Origin: Hydrogenophaga sp. IBVHS1
GTDB taxonomy: Bacteria; Pseudomonadota; Gammaproteobacteria; Burkholderiales; Burkholderiaceae_C
NCBI RefSeq assembly: GCF_002127265.1
Contig: NZ_NFUU01000001.1
Span: 124,001 to 188,000 of the forward strand
DNA: 64,000 nucleotides
Reading direction: 5' to 3'
Made by a program: the position numbers and the translations under genes. Below are positions 46,771 through 53,443 of the stretch, one piece after another (position 1 is the stretch's first letter; each line of letters opens with the position of its first letter). The notes beneath the pieces were generated by a model. The model was not told where the DNA came from. It was given only the letters and a program-made list of their open reading frames with translations, and searched no databases.

Positions 46771-47283
46771 ATGTGCGGCGCCGAACTCCATTCCCTGCCC
46801 GAATCCGTGCAACGCGTGGCCCGCGCGCTGCAGGACGCCAACCATCCGCATGCGCCCGTGATGCTCGACGACGCCGCGCGCACCGCGCAGCAGGCGGCCG
46901 ATGCGCTGGGTGTGGCGGTGGGTCAGATTGCCAAGAGCATCGTGTTCCGCCGCAAGGGCGACGACGCCGCGGTGCTGGTGGTCACCTCGGGCGATCTGCG
47001 CGTGGACGAGAAGAAGGTGCAGGCGCTGGTGTGCGCCGATGGCAGCAAGCTCGGTCGGGCCGACGCCGATTTTGTCAAGGACCGTACCGGCTTCTCCATT
47101 GGTGGCGTCTCGCCCCTGGGTCATCTGATCCCACCGGTGACCCTGATCGACCAACAGCTCTTTCGCTTCACCGAGATCTGGGCCGCTGCGGGCCATCCGC
47201 ACGCGGTGTTTCGTCTGACGCCCCAGGCCCTGCAGTTGCTCACTGCCGCACCCGTGTGCGACGTCACGGTGCTGAGTACATGA
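46771..47283 (+). CDS. YbaK/EbsC family aminoacyl-tRNA deacylase
   Basis: A 170-residue protein of the YbaK/ProX editing family, which hydrolyses mischarged tRNA. The family lysine and surroundings are visible as VGQIAKSIVFRRKGDDAAVL, with GFSIGGVSPLGHLIP as the conserved glycine loop. Specificity (Cys-tRNA-Pro or Ala-tRNA-Pro) cannot be told. It starts two bases after the LysE stop, and its own stop overlaps the DUF1289 start (ATGA). Confidence 0.9.
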   Translation: MCGAELHSLPESVQRVARALQDANHPHAPVMLDDAARTAQQAADALGVAVGQIAKSIVFRRKGDDAAVLVVTSGDLRVDEKKVQALVCADGSKLGRADADFVKDRTGFSIGGVSPLGHLIPPVTLIDQQLFRFTEIWAAAGHPHAVFRLTPQALQLLTAAPVCDVTVLST

Positions 47284-47507
47284 TTCCCACGCCGGTCGTC
47301 TCCCTCAAGGCCGCGCGCCGTCGCTCCGGCCTGGCGCCTGGGGTGCCTTCGCCCTGCATCTCGATCTGCAAGTTGGACCCCGACAACGGCTGGTGCCAGG
47401 GCTGCTTTCGCACGCTCGATGAAATTGCCGCGTGGAGCCGCGCGGCCGACGCCGACAAACTCGTGGTGTGGCAGCGCATCGAAGCGCGGCAGGGCCTCGC
47501 ACCCTGA
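47280..47507 (+). CDS. DUF1289 family small protein
   Basis: A 75-residue protein containing PSPCISICKLDPDNGWCQGC followed by FRTLDEIAAWSR, the DUF1289 signature with four cysteines that probably bind a metal. Its ATG at 47280 overlaps the YbaK-type stop codon, giving translational coupling. Function is unknown; small DUF1289 proteins are common in proteobacteria. Confidence 0.88.
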   Translation: MIPTPVVSLKAARRRSGLAPGVPSPCISICKLDPDNGWCQGCFRTLDEIAAWSRAADADKLVVWQRIEARQGLAP

Positions 47508-47522
47508 GTCCTGGAGCACACC

Positions 47523-48203
47523 ATGGCCTTCCCTCTGCGAGACATCAGCTTTTACTACGACCCGATCTCGCCCTACGCCTACCTGGCTTTCGAGCGGCTG
47601 CCCGAGGCGCTCATGGGTCACAGCGTACTGGTGCGTTACAAGCCGGTGCTGTTCGCTGCGCTGCTGAAGGCGCATGGCCAGCTGGGTCCCGCAGAAATTC
47701 CGGCCAAGCGAGACTGGACCTACCGGCAGGTGAGCTGGCTTGGCCATCATCACGGCGTGCCGCTGGAACTGCCGTCGGTACACCCCTTCAACCCGCTGCC
47801 CTTGCTGCGCCTGGGTCTGGCTTGCGCCAGCGACGAGGCGCCGGGTGAAACCAGCCGCTATGTCGCTGAACAACTGTTTCACCACGTGTGGCATGGCGGT
47901 CTCGACGCATCGGACCCGCAACGCCTGGCCAACTTGCAGGCCCTGCTGCAGGATCACATGGCCCAGCGCCAGAAACCCTGGCACGCGCCCGACAGTGAAG
48001 TCGTCAAGCAGCGGCTGCGTGCCAGCACCGACGAAGCGCTCGCGCTCGGTCTCTTCGGCGTGCCATCCATGGTGGTGAATGGCCGAGTGTTCTGGGGTCA
48101 GGACGCGCTGCCGATCCTGCGCTCCTGTCTGGACGGCAACACCTGGTTCGATGAGAGCTGGGATGCCGTGGCGCAACGGCCTGAAGGCGTGCGACGCACG
48201 TAG
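47523..48203 (+). CDS. 2-hydroxychromene-2-carboxylate isomerase-like protein (DsbA/GST-kappa fold)
   Basis: A 226-residue thioredoxin-fold protein of the HCCA-isomerase/DsbA group. The N-terminal strand and turn FYYDPISPYAYLAFERLPEA replaces the CxxC of true DsbA with SPYAY, as in HCCA isomerases. The C-terminal motif LGLFGVPSMVVNGRVFWGQD is also typical. Glutathione-linked isomerase activity is likely; the true substrate is unknown, as no naphthalene genes lie nearby. Confidence 0.88.
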   Translation: MAFPLRDISFYYDPISPYAYLAFERLPEALMGHSVLVRYKPVLFAALLKAHGQLGPAEIPAKRDWTYRQVSWLGHHHGVPLELPSVHPFNPLPLLRLGLACASDEAPGETSRYVAEQLFHHVWHGGLDASDPQRLANLQALLQDHMAQRQKPWHAPDSEVVKQRLRASTDEALALGLFGVPSMVVNGRVFWGQDALPILRSCLDGNTWFDESWDAVAQRPEGVRRT

Positions 48204-48408
48204 TCAGGCGCCATCTGCCTGGCGTCTTCATGCGTCGGCTCGTGGCTGTTTCTTGATGTCTGGTGACTTAGCTCACCTGAATCGATCTGTCTTCCTATCC
48301 TTAAGTCCAGCTAATGCAGGGACGCCTCGCCTCTCGAAGGCATTGCCGAAAGGCAAGCGCCGAAGTCAGGTTCTGGTGGCGGATCGTCGACACTCAAAAG
48401 GAAACTAG
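48204..48408 (+). promoter_or_regulatory. Long structured leader of the FG-GAP protein gene
   Basis: This 205-base gap contains GGTGACTTAGCTCACC, an imperfect dyad, and a perfect hairpin TTGCC-GAAA-GGCAA inside GGCA...GCGCC shortly before the gene. AAAGGAAAC is the ribosome-binding site. I cannot match it to a known riboswitch class and see no clear -10/-35 pair. It holds no other gene. Confidence 0.4.
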
Positions 48409-51400
48409 ATGCGCTTTCAATCTATCGACGCTGGCTTGCCGCCGGAGCACGCCACCGAACAGGGCTTGAACAGCACGCAGACCGTGGTGTCTGCCAGAGA
48501 CGCTCAAAAACTGCTCCGCATGCCGGGCGCGAAATCGATCCGGCAGGGCGCCACCTTGATCGTGGTGGATGCGCAAGGCACCCAATACATCGTCAAGGAA
48601 TTTGAGGCAAACGTCTCTGCGTCAGACCCTGAGGCCGCCTTGGACGAAGAAGACGAACTGTCGGACCACGAGCTGCCAGAGTCCACATCGGAAGATGGTC
48701 AAGTGATCGTGGTCAGCGCAAGCGATGTTTCCGCCACTGTGGCGGAAGTCCAGCTGGCACAGGCGCCCGCGGAGGGCGCACCGTCCGAAAAGCCGTCCGA
48801 GGAGCAGAACTGCAAAGACAAGGACGACAAGAAAGCCTCCGATGGTGGTGTTGACGAAGAAGAAGACGACGACGCATGCCTGTTGCTGTGGGGTTCGCAT
48901 TGGGGCCTGGGCCTGGGCTTGGGCGTGATGGGTGTTGGACTGGTTGCATCGGCAGGAGGTGGCGGTGGGAGCACTGGCGGGGGTACAGCTCCCCCCCCAC
49001 CCAGCGCACCTGAACTGCCTGCGGTGGCGCTGGGTTTTGTGATCAACGGTCAGGCAGCGGGCGACTACAGCGGCTATTCGGTCTCTGCAGCGGGCGACGT
49101 CAACGGAGACGGTCTGGCGGATCTGATCGTGGGCGCGGCCGATGGCGATCCAGCGATGGGGGACGAGGCGGGGCGCAGCTACGTGGTGTTTGGCAAGGCC
49201 GGCGGCGTGGCGGTGGAGCTGTCGGACATTGCCAACGGCGTGGGCGGTTTCGTGATCAACGGTCAGGCAGGGGAAGACTACAGCGGCTATTCAGTCTCTG
49301 CCGCAGGCGACGTCAACGGAGACGGTCTGGCCGATCTGATCGTGGGCGCGCCCGACAGCGATCCCGCGACGGGGGACCAGGCCGGGCGCAGCTACGTGGT
49401 GTTCGGCAAGGCCGACGGCACAGCGGTGGAGTTGTCGGACATTGACGCTGGCTCGGGCGGTTTTGTGATCAACGGTGAGGCAGAGGACGACTACAACGGC
49501 TTTTCCGTCTCGGCAGCGGGCGACGTCAACGGAGACGGTCTGGCCGATCTGATCGTGGGCGCGCACAAAAGCGATCCCGCAACGGGGGATCAGGCCGGTC
49601 GCAGCTACGTGGTGTTCGGCAAGGCCGGTGGCACGGCGGTGGATCTGTCGGACATTGCCAGCGGGTTGGGCGGCTTCGTGATCAACGGTGAGGCAGACGA
49701 CGACCACAGCGGCTATTCAGTTTCCGCAGCGGGCGACGTCAACGGAGACGGCCTGGCCGATGTGGTCGTGGGCGCGCACGAAAGTGACACGGCTGCGGGC
49801 GCAAATGCAGGGCGCAGCTATGTGGTGTTCGGCAAGGCCGACGGCACGGCGGTGGAGCTGTCGGACATTGCCAGCGGCTCGGGCGGCTTCGTGATCAACG
49901 GCCAGGCAGAGTACGACTACAGCGGCATTTCAGTCTCTTCTGCCGGCGACGTCAACGGAGACGGTCTGGCCGACCTGATCGTGGGCGCGTCCGAGGGCGA
50001 CCCGGCGACGGGGGACCAGGCTGGGCGCAGCTATGTGGTGTTCGGCAAGGCCGGCGGCACGGCGGTGGAGCTGTCGGATATTGACGCTGGCCTGGGTGGC
50101 TTCGTCATCAATGGTCAGGCAGAGTACGACCACAGCGGCATTTCAGTCTCTTCAGCCGGCGACGTCAACGGCGACGGTCTGGCTGATCTGATCGTGGGCG
50201 CGTCCGACGGCGATCCGGCGACGGGGGACCAGGCCGGGCGCAGCTACGTGGTGTTTGGCAAGGCCGGCGGCATGGCGGTGGAGCTGTCGGACATTGCCAG
50301 CGGCTCGGGCGGCTTCGTGATCGACGGCCAGGCAGGGGAAGACGGCAGTGGCATTTCAGTCTCCGCAGCGGGAGACGTCAACGCAGACGGTCTGGCCGAT
50401 CTGATCGTGGGCGCGTCCGACGCCGATCCGGCATCCGGGTCCGAGGCCGGGCGCAGCTACGTGGTGTTCGGCAAGGCCGACGGCACGCCCGTGAACCTGG
50501 GCGACGTGGCTGTGGGTGGTGATGCCGCTCTGGCGATTGACTTCACCGGTGACAGCGATCCGAACAGCTGGGCCGGCACCGCTGCCAGCGAAATTGCTCT
50601 GGGCGGCCAAGGTGACGACACGCTGGTGGGCAACGGCGGCGCCGATGTGCTGTACGGCGGCGCAGGCCGCGACACGCTGGTGCTCAACGCCGACAACATC
50701 GCCAGACTCTCCCTGGGCCTGACTGATGGGCGGTTGTCACGGGTGGACGGCGGTGGGGGCATCGACACGCTGGCCATCGATGGCGACAGCGTGACGCTGG
50801 ACCTGAGCGTCATCGCCAACCAGGCCGCAGGCGACCTCCATACCGGCAGCCGCATTGCCAGCATCGAAAAAATCGACCTCACCGGCAGCGGCAACAACAC
50901 GCTGATCCTGACGGTGGGCGACGTGCTCGACATGGCCGGCATGAACCTGTTCAACACCGGCAACGGCTGGAGCAACATCACGGGCAGTGCGCTGGGCGCC
51001 AGCGTGCAGCGCCACCAGCTGGTGGTCGATGGCGATGCGGGCGATGTGGTGAGCAGCCTTGAAGCGGCAGGCAGCAACACGGGAGAACTCGCTGGGCGCA
51101 GCTACGTGGTGTTCGGCAAGGCCGACGGCACGGCGGTGGAGTTGTCGGACATTGACGCTGGCTCGGGCGGCTTTGTGATCAACGGCCAGGATTTGAATGA
51201 CCGCAGCGGCATTTCAGTCTCTTCAGCGGGCGATGTCAACGGAGACGGTCTGGCCGATCTGATCGTGGGGGCGCACGAAAGTGACCCGGCAGCGGGTTCA
51301 GCTGCCGGGCGCAGCTACGTGGTGTTCGGCAAGACCGACGGCACGGCGGTGGAACTCTCGAACATTGACGCTGGCGTGGGAGGCTTTGTGATCAATGGCC

Positions 51401-51444
51401 AGGCATCGCTTGATCGCAGCGGTTATTCGGTCTCGTCACCGTGA
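48409..51444 (+). CDS. FG-GAP/VCBS repeat surface protein with RTX-like segment, C-terminus out of frame
   Basis: A 1011-residue acidic, probably secreted protein. Residues 1-208 have a conserved N-terminal module (DAQKLLRMPGAKSIRQGATL), an acidic stretch, and a glycine-rich hydrophobic segment (GLGLGLGVMGVGLVASAGGG), similar to retention modules of large adhesins. Residues 209-705 hold seven 71-residue FG-GAP units with DVNGDGLAD calcium loops. An RTX-like GGxGxD region follows (GGQGDDTLVGNGGADVLYGG). Residues from 895 to the end are a partial extra repeat segment, after which the frame stops at 51444. The expected tail lies in another frame (51436-51545). No secretion genes are in the window. 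Confidence 0.85.
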   Translation: MRFQSIDAGLPPEHATEQGLNSTQTVVSARDAQKLLRMPGAKSIRQGATLIVVDAQGTQYIVKEFEANVSASDPEAALDEEDELSDHELPESTSEDGQVIVVSASDVSATVAEVQLAQAPAEGAPSEKPSEEQNCKDKDDKKASDGGVDEEEDDDACLLLWGSHWGLGLGLGVMGVGLVASAGGGGGSTGGGTAPPPPSAPELPAVALGFVINGQAAGDYSGYSVSAAGDVNGDGLADLIVGAADGDPAMGDEAGRSYVVFGKAGGVAVELSDIANGVGGFVINGQAGEDYSGYSVSAAGDVNGDGLADLIVGAPDSDPATGDQAGRSYVVFGKADGTAVELSDIDAGSGGFVINGEAEDDYNGFSVSAAGDVNGDGLADLIVGAHKSDPATGDQAGRSYVVFGKAGGTAVDLSDIASGLGGFVINGEADDDHSGYSVSAAGDVNGDGLADVVVGAHESDTAAGANAGRSYVVFGKADGTAVELSDIASGSGGFVINGQAEYDYSGISVSSAGDVNGDGLADLIVGASEGDPATGDQAGRSYVVFGKAGGTAVELSDIDAGLGGFVINGQAEYDHSGISVSSAGDVNGDGLADLIVGASDGDPATGDQAGRSYVVFGKAGGMAVELSDIASGSGGFVIDGQAGEDGSGISVSAAGDVNADGLADLIVGASDADPASGSEAGRSYVVFGKADGTPVNLGDVAVGGDAALAIDFTGDSDPNSWAGTAASEIALGGQGDDTLVGNGGADVLYGGAGRDTLVLNADNIARLSLGLTDGRLSRVDGGGGIDTLAIDGDSVTLDLSVIANQAAGDLHTGSRIASIEKIDLTGSGNNTLILTVGDVLDMAGMNLFNTGNGWSNITGSALGASVQRHQLVVDGDAGDVVSSLEAAGSNTGELAGRSYVVFGKADGTAVELSDIDAGSGGFVINGQDLNDRSGISVSSAGDVNGDGLADLIVGAHESDPAAGSAAGRSYVVFGKTDGTAVELSNIDAGVGGFVINGQASLDRSGYSVSSP
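49033..50523 (+). repeat. Seven tandem 213-bp FG-GAP coding repeats
   Basis: Units begin at 49033, 49246, 49459, 49672, 49885, 50098 and 50311, each exactly 213 bases (71 codons). They are strikingly alike at DNA level, for example GACGTCAACGGAGACGGTCT recurs in most units. Each encodes GFVINGQA..., DVNGDGLAD and AGRSYVVFGKA blocks. Such identity implies recent duplication or ongoing gene conversion, and makes this region prone to copy change and to assembly error. Confidence 0.95.
51092..51435 (+). other. 344-bp repeat-derived insertion in the C-terminal coding region
   Basis: This segment encodes about 1.6 FG-GAP units (from AGRSYVVFGKADG to SGYSVSS) after the RTX-like region. CTCG occurs at both edges (51088-51091 and 51432-51435). 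Joining base 51091 to base 51436 restores one open frame reading NTGELVTVSSDGQTYAVYNS and on to the stop at 51543-51545. The 344-base length is not a multiple of three, so the segment shifts the tail out of frame. It looks like a micro-homology insertion from repeat DNA. Confidence 0.7.
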
Positions 51445-51545
51445 GCAGCGACGGGCAAACCTATGCGGTTTACAACAGCACGGCAGGCACGCTGGCGCAG
51501 ATGCTGGTGGATGTGGACATCACCCGAACAGGCGTGGTCATGTGA
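51436..51545 (+). pseudogene. Out-of-frame C-terminal tail of the FG-GAP protein
   Basis: Read in the frame that ends at 51545, these bases give VTVSSDGQTYAVYNSTAGTL followed by AQMLVDVDITRTGVVM and a stop. It resembles the short conserved tails found at the C-terminus of large type I secretion-like adhesins (recalled pattern, not searched). In the current sequence the main frame ends at 51444, so the tail is not translated with the protein unless frameshifting occurs. Confidence 0.6.
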
Positions 51546-51548
51546 GAA

Positions 51549-51576
51549 TTTGGGCAGCCGCCCGCGGCTGCCCAAA
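51549..51576 (+). terminator. Hairpin directly after the out-of-frame tail
   Basis: TTTGGGCAGCCG (51549-51560) and CGGCTGCCCAAA (51565-51576) form a perfect 12-bp stem with a CCCG loop, starting three bases after the tail stop codon at 51545. There is no T-run after it, so it is a terminator-like hairpin and not a textbook one. Its place supports 51545 as the original gene end. The remaining 136 bases to the next gene show no other feature. Confidence 0.55.
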
Positions 51577-51712
51577 CTCTCCACGCTGGCAAGCAGCCGG
51601 GGCAGTGTCGGCGGCCAGAGCCGGGTCACCGATTGGGCGGAGGGGCTGGGGAGGCCGAGTTCATGCAAACTCGAGCCTGTTCAATACCCCCGTACGCCAC
51701 TTCGCCGAACCC

Positions 51713-53443
51713 ATGAACGCCGTGATCCCCATTCGCTCGCTCAACGCACCTCAGGGCCGAGGTCGCCCACGCCACACCCCCAAGGGACGCCAGGTGCAAC
51801 CCCTTGCACTGGCGCGGGTCGAGGCCCTGTGCATGGGGTTGTCACCACGTGCCGACCTGCTGATCGAACACCTGCACCGCCTGCAGGACGGCGAGGGCGC
51901 CTTGCGCCACGGTCACCTGGCCGCGCTGGCCGAACGGCTGCGCCTGAGCCAGGTGGAGGTGTTCGAAGTGGCGAGCTTCTACCACCACTTCGAGATCGTG
52001 GACGACGACACCGCCGTGCCCGACACCGTGGTGCGGGTGTGCACCAGTCTGTCTTGCGCCATGGCCGGTGGTGAAACCTTGCTGGCCGATCTGCGCACGG
52101 CTTTGGCGGGCGATGCCAGCCTGCGGGTGCAGGAGGCCCCCTGCATCGGCCAGTGCCATGTGGCGCCAGCGGCCTGTGTGGGACAGCGGCAGTTGCCCCA
52201 GGCCAGTGTGGCCGGCGTTCAACAGCTGCTTGCGCGTGGCGAGACCCGGCCGCGTGAGCTGACCGACCCAGCGCCTTCCGGCTTCCCGCAACTGCGGCGC
52301 TTACTCGCTGGCGAGATCGTTGGTGACCAGGTGCTTGCCGAACTCAAGGCGTCGAACCTGCGTGGCCTGGGTGGCGCCGGTTTTCCGGCCTGGCGAAAGT
52401 GGGAAACGGTGCGTGCACAACCCGGCCCGCGCAACATGGTGGTGAACATCGACGAAGGCGAGGTCGGCACGTTCAAGGACTGGCAGGTGCTGAGCAGCAC
52501 GCAGGCCGGCGCACCGCAGATGCTCGAAGGCCTGCTGATTGCCGCACAGGTGGTTGGCGTGGATCGCGTGTGGATCTACCTGCGGGACGAGTACCACGAC
52601 GTGCGCGAACTGCTCACGCGCGAACTGCGCCGGCTCGACGCCACCCTGCTCATGCTGGCGGCCGAGCACCCCGGCTACACGCCCCCGGTCATCGAACTGC
52701 GGCGCGGCGCGGGTGCCTACATCTGCGGCGAAGAATCGGCGCTGATTGAATCGGTGGAGGGCAAGCGCGGGCTGCCGCGCCTGAAGCCGCCCATCGTCGC
52801 GATGCACGGCGTCTTCGGCCGGCCCACGCTGGCCCACAACCCCGAGACGCTGTGGTGGATTTCGACGATTGTGGAGAAGGGTGGCGCCTGGCTGGCCGGC
52901 CAGGGGCGGCGCGAGCGCAACGGGCTGCGACGTTTCTCGGTGTCGGGCCGTGTGAAGAAACCCGGCGTTCACCTGGCGCCCGCCGGCATCACCTTGCGCG
53001 AGCTGGTGGAGGAGTTTGCGGGCGGCATGGCCGAAGGCCACGAGCTGTACGCGTACCTGCCTGGCGGCGCATCGGGCGGCATCCTGCCTGCGTCGCTGGC
53101 CGATGTGCCGCTCGATTTCGACACGCTGTTCGAGCACGGCAGCTTCATCGGCTCGATGGCCGTGGTGGTGTTGAGCCAGCAGGACAGGGCGCGCGATGCC
53201 GCGCAGAACCTGATGCAGTTTTTCGAGCACGAATCCTGCGGCCAGTGCACGCCGTGCCGCTCGGGCACCAGCAAGGCGGTACAACTCATGCAGGCCCCTG
53301 TATGGGACGCGCCCCTGCTCGGCGAACTCTCGCAGGTGATGCGCGACGCCAGCATCTGCGGCCTTGGCCAGGCGGCACCCAACCCGGTGGACAGCGTGCT
53401 GCGGTTCTTTGCGCACGAAGTGAATGGAGAGAATGCGGCATGA
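51713..53443 (+). CDS. NAD-dependent formate dehydrogenase beta subunit (fused NuoE-NuoF type)
   Basis: A 576-residue diaphorase subunit joining two usually separate proteins. Residues 1-180 are NuoE/FdsG-like with a [2Fe-2S] site (C110, C115, C144, C148). The rest is NuoF/FdsB-like: NADH and FMN sites LRGLGGAGFPAWRKW and GAYICGEESALIESVEGKRG, and a C-terminal [4Fe-4S] site ESCGQCTPCRSGTSK. It passes electrons from the alpha subunit to NAD. The size and fusion match the beta subunit of Methylobacterium FDH1 as I recall it. Its stop overlaps the alpha start (ATGA). Confidence 0.92.
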   Translation: MNAVIPIRSLNAPQGRGRPRHTPKGRQVQPLALARVEALCMGLSPRADLLIEHLHRLQDGEGALRHGHLAALAERLRLSQVEVFEVASFYHHFEIVDDDTAVPDTVVRVCTSLSCAMAGGETLLADLRTALAGDASLRVQEAPCIGQCHVAPAACVGQRQLPQASVAGVQQLLARGETRPRELTDPAPSGFPQLRRLLAGEIVGDQVLAELKASNLRGLGGAGFPAWRKWETVRAQPGPRNMVVNIDEGEVGTFKDWQVLSSTQAGAPQMLEGLLIAAQVVGVDRVWIYLRDEYHDVRELLTRELRRLDATLLMLAAEHPGYTPPVIELRRGAGAYICGEESALIESVEGKRGLPRLKPPIVAMHGVFGRPTLAHNPETLWWISTIVEKGGAWLAGQGRRERNGLRRFSVSGRVKKPGVHLAPAGITLRELVEEFAGGMAEGHELYAYLPGGASGGILPASLADVPLDFDTLFEHGSFIGSMAVVVLSQQDRARDAAQNLMQFFEHESCGQCTPCRSGTSKAVQLMQAPVWDAPLLGELSQVMRDASICGLGQAAPNPVDSVLRFFAHEVNGENAA

